DNA of 64,000 nt from Hwangdonia seohaensis (GCF_031932625.1 NZ_JAVSCK010000002.1:744001-808000), one strand, 5' to 3'. Positions 17,556-27,041 are shown, counted from the stretch's first letter. Notes: generated by a model from the letters alone, not told the origin. A program made the numbers and translations.

Positions 17556-18287
17556 TTACGTTATTGGGTCTTTAATTTTATTAACCTTTACATGCTTTAA
17601 ATTTGATTGCTGATATAGAAAATAAAAAGCCAAAACAAACAAGGACACCGATAAAAAATTAAATATATTTTGATGTATTACGTACATATAAGCCACATTG
17701 ATTACTTCGCTAAAAACAATACATAAAGCTCCAAAAAAGAAGAATAATGATTTTTTATCATCTTTATAAATATAATTTAATAATGCTACCGACAGCAGCA
17801 AAAGCATTACCACATCATAACTTATTTCTATCAAATATTGAGTTGTAAACTCTATATAAGGACTTATAGTTTCCTGCAAAACATAGGCTATATATATGTT
17901 TAAAATTGTAAGCACCACGATATGTATTTTGAAATTCTTTAAAACATGTAAAGTACAAACCGATTTACAGACTTCAATTAAAAGAAAAGCATACGATAAC
18001 ATGCTTAAAATATTTCCAGATAAATAAAAATAGAAATAAGGTATATAATCAATGATGAAAACAATTAATTCCGACAGGGAATAAAACACTAAAAACAAAC
18101 TAAAAAACAGTGTTTTTGGATATACCGAAACAAAATAAAGCACTGCTATTAAAGGGAATACAATGGAACTAAAGCTTTCTGCCACAACCTCGTTACCACT
18201 AAATTGAAAAACAACAAAGAGGATATAAGCTAGCATAATTAAACCTATCAAGATGTTCGACTTGAACTTAACAGCTTTTATAGTCAT
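17556..18287 (-). CDS. YhhN-like membrane protein, intact paralogue
   Basis: 243 aa, seven or eight hydrophobic helices, few charged residues, and a short basic C-terminal tail. It is closely similar along its length to the frameshifted gene next door (shared LYFxSVxxKTLFFSLFL, FLLIEx, EISYx and SLFVLAF). It is more distantly similar to the protein at 15420. It belongs to the YhhN/TMEM86-like group by these relationships. No experimental role can be inferred; membrane lipid metabolism is the family theme. Confidence 0.65.
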   Translation of the reverse strand: MTIKAVKFKSNILIGLIMLAYILFVVFQFSGNEVVAESFSSIVFPLIAVLYFVSVYPKTLFFSLFLVFYSLSELIVFIIDYIPYFYFYLSGNILSMLSYAFLLIEVCKSVCTLHVLKNFKIHIVVLTILNIYIAYVLQETISPYIEFTTQYLIEISYDVVMLLLLSVALLNYIYKDDKKSLFFFFGALCIVFSEVINVAYMYVIHQNIFNFLSVSLFVLAFYFLYQQSNLKHVKVNKIKDPIT

Positions 18288-18355
18288 GTTACAAATATAA
18301 ACAAATTCTACAATTAAACGGAATTAAAATGTATTTTATCGATGAAAATTGAAAT

Positions 18356-20350
18356 TTATTTTATTTTTTGTAAGAATTCGTATTCGTTTATAATATCTAT
18401 ATTTAGTTGTTCGGCCTTTAGTTTTTTACTTGGCCCCATATTGGCACCCGCAACTATATAACTCGTTTTTGATGAAATGGAGCTACTCACCTTGCCACCG
18501 TTGTCTTCGATAAGTTTTTTTAAATCGTTTCTGGATATAGATTCAAAAACACCTGTTACCACAATGGATTGCCCTTGTAAAATATCGGTTTGCCCTTTAA
18601 GTTGATCGGCAGACATTTCCAACTGAACTCCAAACTGTTTTAGCCTATTTAGAATAATAACATTCTTTTCATCTTGAAAAAAAGCTGTTACGCTTTGAGC
18701 TATTTTAATGCCAATTTCATCAACATTTACCAAATCTTCTTCTGAAGCATTAGCAATAGCATCAATACTTTTGTAATGTTTAGCTAACTTTTTTGCAACC
18801 GTTTCTCCAACAAACCTAATGCCCAAGGCAAACAAAACACGCTCAAAAGGAATTTGTTTTGACGCTTCAATACCCGAAACCAAGTTTTCGGCACTTTTTT
18901 CTGCCATGCGCTCTAAAGGCATTACCTGTGCTTTTGTTAACTCGTATAAATCAGAATAATTATCAATCAAACCTTCGTTAACCAACAGCGCTACGGTTTC
19001 GCCTCCCAATCCTTCAATATCCATGGCTTTTCTGGATATAAAATGTTGTATGCGACCAATTATTTGAGGTTTACAACCATTGTAATTGGGGCAATAATGC
19101 TGGGCTTCACCTTCTTGTCGTATCAATTCGGTGTTACATTCAGGGCAATGGGTAATGTATTGGGTTGGGACAGAATGCGGTTTCCGATTTGTTAAATCCA
19201 CAGCAATTATTTTTGGGATAATTTCCCCGCCTTTTTCAACAAAAACCATGTCCCCTACCCTAATATCCAATTTTTCTATTTGATCGGCATTGTGTAACGA
19301 TGCCCGCTTTACGGTTGTACCGGCCAACTCAACGGGTTCTAAATTGGCCACAGGGGTGATGGCTCCCGTACGACCAACTTGATACGTAATCTCGTTTAAC
19401 CGCGTCGAAACCTGTTCTGCTTTAAATTTATACGCCATAGCCCAACGTGGTGCTTTTGCGGTATAACCCAATTCTTCTTGCTGTTGCAAACTATTCACTT
19501 TAACAACCACACCATCGGTTTCGTACGGCAAATCGTGTCGATGTACATTCCAATAATTTATAAACTCCAAAACTTCATCGATTGAATGAGCAAGTTTTGC
19601 AGCATCTGGAACCTTAAACCCCCATTGTCTGGCTTTTTCCAAACTTTCAAATTGCGTTTTAATGCCTAAATTGGAGCCCGTAATATTGTACAGTAAACAT
19701 TCCAGCGGCCGTTTTGCAACTTCTGCGCTATCCTGTAGTTTTAAACTTCCAGACGCCGTATTTCTTGGGTTTCGGTAAGGTTCTTCGCCCAACTCGATAC
19801 GTTCCTCGTTCATTTTATGAAACCCGTCAAAGGGCAAAACGATTTCACCACGAATATCAAATTTTGGCGGATAATCTCCCTTTAATTGTAATGGCACCGA
19901 TTTTATGGTCTTTACGTTTGCCGTTACGTTATCACCTTGAAATCCGTCGCCACGGGTTACTGCTTTGGCCAATAGTCCGTTTTCGTAAGTTAAACTTATA
20001 GAAGCGCCATCGTATTTAAGTTCGCAAGTGTATTGAATAGCCCCATCGACCAACTTTTTAATGCGGGTTTCCCAATCTTGCAGGTCTTCTTTTGAATACG
20101 AATTATCCAACGAATACATACGGTGCTCGTGTGCAATGGTTTCAAAATTTTTGGTTACTTCGCCCCCAACGCGTTGTGTTGGTGAGTTGGCATCAAAAAA
20201 CTCGGGATGTTTTGCTTCCAGCTCTTGGAGCTCCTTTAGTTTTATATCAAAATCGTAATCTGAAATGGTGGGATTGTCAAGCACATAATAATTGTAATTG
20301 TGTTCCCGTAATTCGTTGCGCAGGTTTTGTATGTGTTGTTTTATGTTCAT
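18356..20350 (-). CDS. ligA: NAD-dependent DNA ligase
   Basis: 664 aa with the full domain order: Ia and adenylation domain with active-site K112 in ELKYDGAS, OB-fold (GRTGAITPVANLEPV), a four-cysteine zinc finger (CPEC...HYCPNYNGC, about 405-428), helix-hairpin-helix region (IEGLGGETVALLVNEG; FALGIRFVGETVAKKL) and a C-terminal BRCT domain (IVVTGVFESISRNDLK). It seals nicks using NAD during replication and repair. It is 58 nt downstream of prmC; the gap contains an imperfect heptad repeat. Confidence 0.97.
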   Translation of the reverse strand: MNIKQHIQNLRNELREHNYNYYVLDNPTISDYDFDIKLKELQELEAKHPEFFDANSPTQRVGGEVTKNFETIAHEHRMYSLDNSYSKEDLQDWETRIKKLVDGAIQYTCELKYDGASISLTYENGLLAKAVTRGDGFQGDNVTANVKTIKSVPLQLKGDYPPKFDIRGEIVLPFDGFHKMNEERIELGEEPYRNPRNTASGSLKLQDSAEVAKRPLECLLYNITGSNLGIKTQFESLEKARQWGFKVPDAAKLAHSIDEVLEFINYWNVHRHDLPYETDGVVVKVNSLQQQEELGYTAKAPRWAMAYKFKAEQVSTRLNEITYQVGRTGAITPVANLEPVELAGTTVKRASLHNADQIEKLDIRVGDMVFVEKGGEIIPKIIAVDLTNRKPHSVPTQYITHCPECNTELIRQEGEAQHYCPNYNGCKPQIIGRIQHFISRKAMDIEGLGGETVALLVNEGLIDNYSDLYELTKAQVMPLERMAEKSAENLVSGIEASKQIPFERVLFALGIRFVGETVAKKLAKHYKSIDAIANASEEDLVNVDEIGIKIAQSVTAFFQDEKNVIILNRLKQFGVQLEMSADQLKGQTDILQGQSIVVTGVFESISRNDLKKLIEDNGGKVSSSISSKTSYIVAGANMGPSKKLKAEQLNIDIINEYEFLQKIK

Positions 20351-20377
20351 TTTTTGTTTGCCACAATTTATGGTTTT

Positions 20378-20410
20378 TTGACTGCATACCGTGACTGCAT
20401 ACTGCCAACT
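20378..20410. repeat. Imperfect heptad repeat between prmC and ligA
   Basis: The plus strand reads gactgcat accgtg actgcat actgcca act: 7-nt words beginning ACTG with one base missing in the second. It overlaps the prmC stop codon and shares the 12-mer atactgccaact (20399-20410) with the recN leader repeat on the opposite strand. Confidence 0.5.
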
Positions 20411-21323
20411 ATATTTTGCTCCCTTTTATCATTCTATCTTTTCTAAAGATATCCTGTTTTAGTTCGATATTTTTAAATCGTTTGTCATTTAACAACCGAA
20501 TCATATCGTTGCCAAGATATTCATTAATTTCAAAAAAGAGCATACCGTTATCGCTTAATTTATGGGTTGCAAAACGCGAAATGGCGTCGTAAAACAATAA
20601 CGGGTTTTCATCTTTTACAAACAGCGCCAAATGTGGCTCGTTATTTAAAACATTGTTTTTTATTTGCATTTTTTCCTGCTCGCGCACATACGGCGGATTG
20701 GAAACGATGATATCAAATTTTATATTTTCAAACCCTAAATCCCAAACAGCTTCGGTTTTGGCCCTCTGGTCTTCCGCCCTTAAAATATCAGCTTCAATAA
20801 ATTCAATTTCCACTTGGTTTAATTCGGCATTTTGCTTGGCAATTTTTAAAGCTTTTTCACTTACATCCAAAGCATAAACTTTGGCGTTTGACAAGTTTTT
20901 AGCCAAAGAAATAGCAATGCAACCACTTCCCGTGCCTATATCTAAAATTCTGAATGCTTTACTTTTGCCACCCTCAGTGTGATAATTTTGGATATTATTT
21001 TTGAATTCTGAAATCACCCATTCCACCAATTCTTCGGTTTCCGGTCGTGGTATCAAAACATTTTTATTTACTTTAAAGGGCAAGCCAAAAAACTCGGTTT
21101 CGCCTAAAATATATTGAATGGGCTTTTCTTGTTTTAAAGCTTCCAAAGCATTCAAAATTTCATCTTTGTTTTCTATTTTAAAATCGGGTGCCATGGCCAA
21201 TTGTATTCTAGAAATTTTATAATAGGAATCTATCAGCATAAAAAAGAAACTATCTACTTCTTCTTTATTGTAAATAGTATCCAACGCTTCGTGAAATTTA
21301 TTTTGAATGTCCTTTACTGTCAT
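20409..21323 (-). CDS. prmC: Peptide chain release factor glutamine methyltransferase
   Basis: 304 aa from the ATG at 21321-21323. A longer open frame to 21350 exists, but the inner start gives an ATGA overlap with the acetyltransferase gene upstream. The N-terminal helical domain is followed by a Rossmann methyltransferase with ILDIGTGSGCIAISLAK and the catalytic NPPY motif (FDIIVSNPPYV). It methylates the GGQ glutamine of release factors RF1/RF2. The EIPxILG-like segment KPIQYILGETEF is typical. Confidence 0.94.
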   Translation of the reverse strand: MTVKDIQNKFHEALDTIYNKEEVDSFFFMLIDSYYKISRIQLAMAPDFKIENKDEILNALEALKQEKPIQYILGETEFFGLPFKVNKNVLIPRPETEELVEWVISEFKNNIQNYHTEGGKSKAFRILDIGTGSGCIAISLAKNLSNAKVYALDVSEKALKIAKQNAELNQVEIEFIEADILRAEDQRAKTEAVWDLGFENIKFDIIVSNPPYVREQEKMQIKNNVLNNEPHLALFVKDENPLLFYDAISRFATHKLSDNGMLFFEINEYLGNDMIRLLNDKRFKNIELKQDIFRKDRMIKGSKI

Positions 21324-21811
21324 AATTCCTTTATCATCCAAACACCACAAGAATAGTGTCCTGTATTTCCCAACGCGCCTTTTAAATGTTTAAAACCACT
21401 GCTTTCATAAATATGAATGGCCGCTTTAAGCTGTGGTGCCGATTCTAAATAACACCGTTTGTAACCCATTTTTTTTGCAGCTTCCATACATTTTTCAAAC
21501 ATTAATTTACCATAACCCTTCCCTCTTATTTTTGGTGAAAAATACATTTTTTGAATTTCGCAAACCTCCGCTTCAAAATCCTTTAAAGGCTTAATGCCAC
21601 CACCGCCCAAAACAACACCGTTATCATCAATAACATAGTAAACATCGTTGGCGTTTTGATACGATTCGTACATTCTTGGGGTTTCATCATCCGCATATGC
21701 CGTACCTTCCAACGGGATTTTAAACTCGTGAAAACACGCTCTAATAACGGCTTCAATTTGCGCGTTATCTTCGGGCCTAATTTCTCGAATAACTATAGTA
21801 TCTTTACTCAT
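21320..21811 (-). CDS. GNAT-family N-acetyltransferase
   Basis: 163 aa. The GNAT core is visible: IREIRPEDNAQIEAVIR at the start, the beta4 strand YFSPKIRGKGYGKLMFEKCM with the acetyl-CoA pyrophosphate loop RGKGYGK, then CYLESAPQLKAAIHIYESSGF. The substrate is unknown. It is translationally coupled (ATGA) to prmC, a pairing seen often in flavobacteria, but that does not establish a link to translation. Confidence 0.85.
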   Translation of the reverse strand: MSKDTIVIREIRPEDNAQIEAVIRACFHEFKIPLEGTAYADDETPRMYESYQNANDVYYVIDDNGVVLGGGGIKPLKDFEAEVCEIQKMYFSPKIRGKGYGKLMFEKCMEAAKKMGYKRCYLESAPQLKAAIHIYESSGFKHLKGALGNTGHYSCGVWMIKEL

Positions 21812-21827
21812 TTAAAACAGACTTTTT

Positions 21828-22319
21828 ATGCAAGTGAAGATACTTAAATATAAAAACCCGCAAATAAAGATGTTGATTATTTTATCAACAATGTGGATTG
21901 TTTTATCGGGTTGCTCTGTAAAGGAAAAACCTGTGTTTTTAAATGTTGAAAACATAAAAGTTGTTGAATCGACTTCAAAATATATTACCATTACTGCTGA
22001 TGCCCTATTTTTAAATCCGAATGATATTGGTGGTGCTTTAAAAACCGATGAAATAAAGGTGTTTGTTAACGATAATGAAATGGCCACCGTTTCTACCGAA
22101 AGTTTTAATGTCCCGGCCAAAAAAGAATTCGCCATTCCTTTAAAGGCCAATGTGCCTACCGATAGTATTTTTAGCAATAAAAACCTTGGCGGATTACTTG
22201 GCAGTTTGTTTAGCAAACAACTAAAAGTGCAATATAAAGGCGATATAATATATAAGGTTTTCGGATTTTCGTATACTTACAATATTGACAAAACCGAGCA
22301 TGTAAAGATTAAGTTATAA
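21828..22319 (+). CDS. LEA14-like lipoprotein
   Basis: 163 aa. A signal sequence ends in the lipobox LSGCS (about residue 29); an alternative ATG at 21870 would give a shorter signal. The mature part (NVENIKVVESTSKYITITADALFLNPNDIG ... FNVPAKKEFAIPLKANVPTD in outline) has the two-sheet pattern of LEA-2/WHy domain proteins. Probably anchored in the envelope, no known activity. It lies 2 nt before ribD, so the two may be co-transcribed. Confidence 0.6.
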   Translation: MQVKILKYKNPQIKMLIILSTMWIVLSGCSVKEKPVFLNVENIKVVESTSKYITITADALFLNPNDIGGALKTDEIKVFVNDNEMATVSTESFNVPAKKEFAIPLKANVPTDSIFSNKNLGGLLGSLFSKQLKVQYKGDIIYKVFGFSYTYNIDKTEHVKIKL

Positions 22320-22321
22320 TA

Positions 22322-23326
22322 TTGGCAAACCACGAAACATACATAAAACGCTGTTTACAAATTGCTGTAAACGGCTTAGGATTTACCAGACCAAATCCTA
22401 TGGTTGGCGCTGTTATTGTTTATAATAATAGCATTATTGGCGAAGGTTATACCAGTAAATACGGCGGCAATCATGCCGAGGTAAATGCCATTAATGCGGT
22501 TGCCGACAAATCATTATTAAAAAAAGCTACGCTGTATGTAACTTTAGAACCCTGTTCGCATTTTGGAAAAACACCACCCTGCAGCGATTTAATTATTAAG
22601 CACCAAATACCAAATGTGGTTATTGGTTGCGTTGATGACAATGAAAAGGTGGCGGGAAAGGGCATCGAAAAACTTAAAAACGCTGGCTGCAACGTTACGG
22701 TTGGTATTTTAGAAAACGAATGTAAAAATCACCATAAACGATTTTTTACGTTTCACAACAAAAAACGACCGTATATTATTTTAAAATGGGCCGAAACCGC
22801 TGATGGTTTTATAGCGCCAAAAACAAAAAACGAACAAAAACCCGTTTGGATTACCAATGCGATTTCAAGACAATTGGTACACAAATGGCGCGCCGAAGAA
22901 CAAGCTATTTTAGTGGGAACCAATACCGTAATTCAAGATAACCCGAGTTTAACAACTAGAGATTGGAAAGGACAAAACCCAATTAGGGTCGTGATTGATA
23001 GAGACAACAAGCTATCAAACGAATGTGCTGTGTTTAACGATGACGCTGAAACCATTGTTATTGACAAAAGCACCATTGACTTTACAAAAAATATAGCAAA
23101 ACAGATTTGCACTTTACTTTATAAAAAAAACATAAACTCCATTATTATTGAAGGCGGTGCAAAAACACTACAAACCTTTATAAACGAAAATCTTTGGGAT
23201 GAAGCACGGGTGTTTACCGGAAGTGCTCTGTTTACCGAAGGTGTTAAGGCACCACAATTTAACGGCAAAGTAATTTCGGAAGAAAAAATAACGACCGATA
23301 ATCTTAAAATTTATATAAATGATTAA
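22322..23326 (+). CDS. ribD: Bifunctional riboflavin biosynthesis deaminase/reductase
   Basis: 334 aa. The N-terminal deaminase domain has zinc-site motifs HAEVNAI and PCSHFGKTPPC. The C-terminal reductase domain starts near RPYIILKWAETADGFIAP. It performs two consecutive steps of riboflavin synthesis. The start is a TTG (22322-22324), since no ATG precedes the conserved YIKRCLQIAVNGLGFTRPNP segment. The 3' end overlaps the HAD gene by 8 nt. No FMN riboswitch is visible upstream, where only 2 nt separate it from the lipoprotein gene. Confidence 0.95.
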   Translation: MANHETYIKRCLQIAVNGLGFTRPNPMVGAVIVYNNSIIGEGYTSKYGGNHAEVNAINAVADKSLLKKATLYVTLEPCSHFGKTPPCSDLIIKHQIPNVVIGCVDDNEKVAGKGIEKLKNAGCNVTVGILENECKNHHKRFFTFHNKKRPYIILKWAETADGFIAPKTKNEQKPVWITNAISRQLVHKWRAEEQAILVGTNTVIQDNPSLTTRDWKGQNPIRVVIDRDNKLSNECAVFNDDAETIVIDKSTIDFTKNIAKQICTLLYKKNINSIIIEGGAKTLQTFINENLWDEARVFTGSALFTEGVKAPQFNGKVISEEKITTDNLKIYIND

Positions 23327-23933
23327 AACCATAATATTCGATTTTGGCAACGTATTTATCAATTTAGATATAAACGGTGCCTTACAACATGCGCTAAACA
23401 CTTTTAAAATTGAAACGCTTTCTGATGAAATGATAGCCATAAACAGCTTATACGAGCAGGGATTAATGTCTACCGATGAGTTTTTAGGGTTTTATGCTGA
23501 AAATTTCCCGGAGCTTTCAAAAGAAGAACTCATTGAGGTTTGGAATTTTATGTTGAAAGATTTCCCAGAACACCGATTGGCATTTTTAAAGGAACTAAAA
23601 GCAACTTCAAAATACAAACTCATCTTATTAAGCAACACGAATGCACTTCATATTGATTGGATTATAGAAAACATTCCGTTTTACGAAAGTTTTAAAAACA
23701 GCTTTGATGCTTTTTATTTATCGCACGAGATTCAATTAAGAAAACCAAATAATGATATTTTTGAATTCGTTTTAAACGAAAATAAAATAAAAGCCAACAC
23801 ATGTTTGTTTATCGACGATAATGAAGATAACATAAAAACCGCCGAAGCTTTAGGCTTTAAAACATGGCACATTAACCCAGACACCGAAGATGTTGCAAAT
23901 CTTTTCAATAGTAAAACCCATTTATTTGACTGA
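23319..23933 (+). CDS. HAD-superfamily phosphatase (YihX-like)
   Basis: 204 aa. Motif I is FDFGNVFINLD with nucleophile D8. Motif II is LLSNTNALH, the lysine motif is LRKPNNDIF, and motif III is FIDDNEDNI. The D-x-G-N form of motif I and the overall length match the YihX/sugar-phosphate phosphatase subgroup. It overlaps ribD and may supply the dephosphorylation step that riboflavin synthesis needs between RibD and RibE; that is inference from position only. Confidence 0.85.
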   Translation: MIKTIIFDFGNVFINLDINGALQHALNTFKIETLSDEMIAINSLYEQGLMSTDEFLGFYAENFPELSKEELIEVWNFMLKDFPEHRLAFLKELKATSKYKLILLSNTNALHIDWIIENIPFYESFKNSFDAFYLSHEIQLRKPNNDIFEFVLNENKIKANTCLFIDDNEDNIKTAEALGFKTWHINPDTEDVANLFNSKTHLFD

Positions 23934-24534
23934 AAAAGACACATATAAAACAATTAAAAAATCAACTGAAGCTGTTTTATTTAAAGATAAAAACAGTAAG
24001 TTTTTTGGTTACGCCTACCCCATAACTTCTGAAGACGAGGTAAAGCTCCATATAAACAATTTAAAAAAAGAGCATCACGCTGCAAGACATTGGTGCTATG
24101 CCTACCAAATAGGAACGGAAAATATAAGCTATCGGGCAAACGACGATGGCGAACCCAATAATTCGGCAGGTATGCCCATTTACGGGCAAATACAATCCTT
24201 TGATGTGACCAACATTCTAATTGTTGTTGTGCGTTATTTTGGCGGTGTTAAATTAGGTGTTGGAGGATTAATAAACGCCTACAAAACCACAGCACAATTA
24301 ACTCTGGAAGCTTCTAAGATTTTAAAAAAAACCATAAATGTAGATTATCTTATTACGTTCGATTACAAAAATATGAACACGGTAATGCGTATTATCAAAG
24401 AAAAAAACCTGAACATTACCAATCAAAAATTAGAACTGGATTGCCAAATAACAATATCGGTCAGAAAAAAAGATGCTTTACAGGTTTTTGAAATTTTCAA
24501 CAACCTTTTTGAAATAGTTATTAAAGAAATATAA
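23926..24534 (+). CDS. YigZ/IMPACT-family protein
   Basis: About 202 aa from a TTG at 23926 that overlaps the HAD gene's stop. An ATG at 23890 would give 12 extra residues with no family similarity. The IMPACT N-terminal domain has the signature RYFGGVKLGVGGLINAY and RANDDGEPNNSAGMP. A C-terminal ferredoxin-like domain (YLITFDYKNMNTVMRIIKE) follows. The family includes YigZ and eukaryotic translational regulators; the bacterial role is unclear. Third gene of the ribD run. Confidence 0.88.
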   Translation: MTEKDTYKTIKKSTEAVLFKDKNSKFFGYAYPITSEDEVKLHINNLKKEHHAARHWCYAYQIGTENISYRANDDGEPNNSAGMPIYGQIQSFDVTNILIVVVRYFGGVKLGVGGLINAYKTTAQLTLEASKILKKTINVDYLITFDYKNMNTVMRIIKEKNLNITNQKLELDCQITISVRKKDALQVFEIFNNLFEIVIKEI

Positions 24535-24539
24535 ATTTC

Positions 24540-24935
24540 CTATTCTAAAGCATCCAAAAGATATTGAGGCGCTTTAACGGGTTTATTGGTTTTGGCATCA
24601 ACAAACACCAATGTGGTTTCAGCAGTTGTTAAAATTTCGCCTTTTTCATTCGTAATTTCATACTCAAATTCAATTTTAACAGAAGGTGTTTTTTTTAGTT
24701 GAGTTTTTACATTAATCAGCTCATCATAACCTGCTGATTTCTTATAGTTTATACACATTGAAACCACAGGAAGCATGATACCTTTTTCTTCCATAGATTT
24801 ATATGTTAACCCATACTTACGCAACCACTCCGTTCGTCCTTCTTCAAGATATAATGCGTAATTACCGTAATATACGATTCCCATTTGGTCTGTTTCACCA
24901 TATCTCACTCTAATTTGTATTTCATCGATTTTCAT
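24540..24935 (-). CDS. Acyl-CoA thioesterase (YbgC/FadM type)
   Basis: 131 aa, single hot-dog domain. The segment RYGETDQMGIVYYGNYALYL carries the family's catalytic aspartate region (YxETDxMGxVYYGNY), followed by EEGRTEWLR. It should hydrolyse acyl-CoA thioesters, probably short or medium chain. Convergent with the YigZ gene, with a 5-nt gap. Transcribed away from dnaA. Confidence 0.88.
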   Translation of the reverse strand: MKIDEIQIRVRYGETDQMGIVYYGNYALYLEEGRTEWLRKYGLTYKSMEEKGIMLPVVSMCINYKKSAGYDELINVKTQLKKTPSVKIEFEYEITNEKGEILTTAETTLVFVDAKTNKPVKAPQYLLDALE

Positions 24936-25124
24936 AAGCAGAATTAAATAATTTTTTGTAGTTTCGGCTAGAGCTTAAACATGAGGAAAAAATTCTAAAA
25001 ATTCAATAGCAAATGATTTTTTTTTTAAGAATTTTGTTCACATATTTGCCAAACAGAATGAGGGTAAGGAATTCGAAAAATTTCTCTCAAATTTAAACTA
25101 ACAAACAAACTACAACGCCTAAAA

Positions 25125-26552
25125 ATGAGTAAAACTGCGCAATCGGTATGGAATAATTGTCTTGAATTTATAAAGGATAATATTCAGCCGCAAGCATATA
25201 AAACTTGGTTCGAGCCAATAAAAGCAGTTAAACTTACAGACAACGCTTTAAGCATTCAGGTACCAAGTAAATTCTTCTACGAATGGCTTGAAGAGCACTA
25301 TGTAAAAATCCTTAAAGTATCTTTAACTAAAGAGTTGGGTGAAAAAGCCAAACTGGTTTACATTATTAAAATGGAAAACACGTATGGCAACAAACAACCG
25401 TTTACCGAAAAAATTCCAAGTGCGAACCGAAGTGCCGTAAAAGCGCAGGATGTTGATATTCCTTTAAACAATAAAAACCCTGAATTGCGCAATCCGTTTG
25501 TCATTCCAGGCATTAGAAATGTAAAGATCGAGTCTCAGCTCAATCCTAATTATAGCTTCGAAAACTTTTTAGAGGGCGACTCAAACCGTTTGGCACGAAG
25601 CGCAGGATTAGCTGTGGCAGCCAAACCAGGTGGCACATCATTTAACCCGCTGCTTATTTTTGGTGGTGTTGGTTTAGGCAAAACGCATTTAGCGCATGCC
25701 ATTGGTGTTGATATTAAAGACAAATATCCCGAAAAAACGGTTTTATATATTTCTGCTGAAAAATTTACGCAACAATATATAGACTCGGTAAAAAAGAACA
25801 ATAGAAATGATTTTATTCATTTTTATCAAATTATCGATGTGTTGATAATTGACGACGTGCAATTCCTTTCCGGGAAATCCGGAACTCAGGATGTGTTTTT
25901 CCACATATTCAACCATTTACATCAAAACGGAAAACAAGTTATATTAACAAGTGATAAAGCGCCTGTTGATATGCAAGATATCGAGCAGCGTTTACTGTCT
26001 CGTTTTAAATGGGGCCTTTCGGCGGAATTGCAAAATCCCGATTTTGAAACCCGCGTTTCCATATTAAAAAACAAACTCTATCGCGATGGCGTTGAAATGC
26101 CAGATGATATTATTGAGTATGTTGCCAAAAACATTAAAACCAACGTTAGGGAATTAGAAGGTGCCATTATTTCGTTAATTGCACAATCCTCATTCAATAA
26201 AAAAGAAATTACCATTGAGCTCGCAAAACAAATCGTTGAGAAATTTGTTAAGAATACAAAGCGCGAGGTTTCCATCGATTATATTCAAAAAATTGTATCC
26301 GATTATTTTCAAATGGATGTCGATACACTGCAATCTAAAACCAGAAAACGCCATATTGTACAGGCAAGACAACTGGCTATGTTTTTTGCTAAAAAACTAA
26401 CAAAAGCATCGTTAGCAAGTATTGGCTCTCAAATTGGTAAACGCGACCATGCTACTGTGCTGCACGCCTGCAAAACGGTGGACAACCTATCTTCAACCGA
26501 TAAGCAATTCAGAAAATATGTTGAAGATATCACAAAAAAATTATCGGTTTAA
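25125..26552 (+). CDS. dnaA: Chromosomal replication initiator DnaA
   Basis: 475 aa with all four domains: an N-terminal oligomerisation domain (1-85), a linker, an AAA+ domain with Walker A GGVGLGKT (180-187) and Walker B LIIDD (240-244), and a C-terminal DnaA-box-binding helix-turn-helix with KRDHATVLHACKTV. It opens the replication origin. dnaN lies 20 kb away rather than next to it. The 189-nt upstream gap contains only one near-match to a DnaA box (ttgttcaca, about 25035), so I cannot place oriC here. Confidence 0.98.
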   Translation: MSKTAQSVWNNCLEFIKDNIQPQAYKTWFEPIKAVKLTDNALSIQVPSKFFYEWLEEHYVKILKVSLTKELGEKAKLVYIIKMENTYGNKQPFTEKIPSANRSAVKAQDVDIPLNNKNPELRNPFVIPGIRNVKIESQLNPNYSFENFLEGDSNRLARSAGLAVAAKPGGTSFNPLLIFGGVGLGKTHLAHAIGVDIKDKYPEKTVLYISAEKFTQQYIDSVKKNNRNDFIHFYQIIDVLIIDDVQFLSGKSGTQDVFFHIFNHLHQNGKQVILTSDKAPVDMQDIEQRLLSRFKWGLSAELQNPDFETRVSILKNKLYRDGVEMPDDIIEYVAKNIKTNVRELEGAIISLIAQSSFNKKEITIELAKQIVEKFVKNTKREVSIDYIQKIVSDYFQMDVDTLQSKTRKRHIVQARQLAMFFAKKLTKASLASIGSQIGKRDHATVLHACKTVDNLSSTDKQFRKYVEDITKKLSV

Positions 26553-26585
26553 CACCTAAAACTATCGCTTTCGCGGAATACTATT

Positions 26586-27041
26586 ATGACTAAAATTCTT
26601 ATGGTTTGTTTGGGTAATATTTGTCGTTCGCCTTTGGCCGAAGGTATTATGCGCTCTAAACTTCCTAACCATACATATTTGGTAGATTCTGCCGGAACAG
26701 CAAATTATCATATTGGCAAAGCTCCTGACCCGCGCTCCATTAACGTAGCAAAAAAATATGGATTAAACATCTCCCATTTAAAAGGCAGGCAATTTAGTGT
26801 TTCGGATTATGATGCCTTTGATATTATTTATGTGATGGACGAATCGAACTTTAAAAACGTTATTGCTTTAGCTAGAAATGATGAAGACATGGCCAAGGTA
26901 AAGTTTATTTTAAATGAAGTTTATCCCAACCAAAACTATAATGTTCCGGATCCCTATTACGGTGGTGATGAAGGTTTCGAGAATGTTTTTAAAATGCTCG
27001 ACGAGGCCTGCGACAACATTGTAAACAAGTTAAACCACTAG
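26586..27041 (+). CDS. Low-molecular-weight protein tyrosine phosphatase
   Basis: 151 aa. The P-loop CLGNICRSP gives the CX5R motif with nucleophile C8 and R14. The general acid lies in the late DPYYGG motif. The length matches the family. It follows dnaA by 33 nt, a gap that contains a fragment (tatcgctttcgcgga) like an arm of the dispersed stem-loop element. Substrates may be phosphotyrosine proteins or, by analogy, arginine phosphate; not decidable here. Confidence 0.93.
   Translation: MTKILMVCLGNICRSPLAEGIMRSKLPNHTYLVDSAGTANYHIGKAPDPRSINVAKKYGLNISHLKGRQFSVSDYDAFDIIYVMDESNFKNVIALARNDEDMAKVKFILNEVYPNQNYNVPDPYYGGDEGFENVFKMLDEACDNIVNKLNH

Noticed and set aside
22320..22330. FMN riboswitch before ribD
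   Set aside because: Only 2 nt separate ribD from the lipoprotein gene, and nothing resembling the RFN element lies upstream of the run.
24936..25124. Replication origin upstream of dnaA
   Set aside because: Only one near-match to a DnaA box (ttgttcaca) and no cluster or AT-rich unwinding pattern beyond the general AT background.
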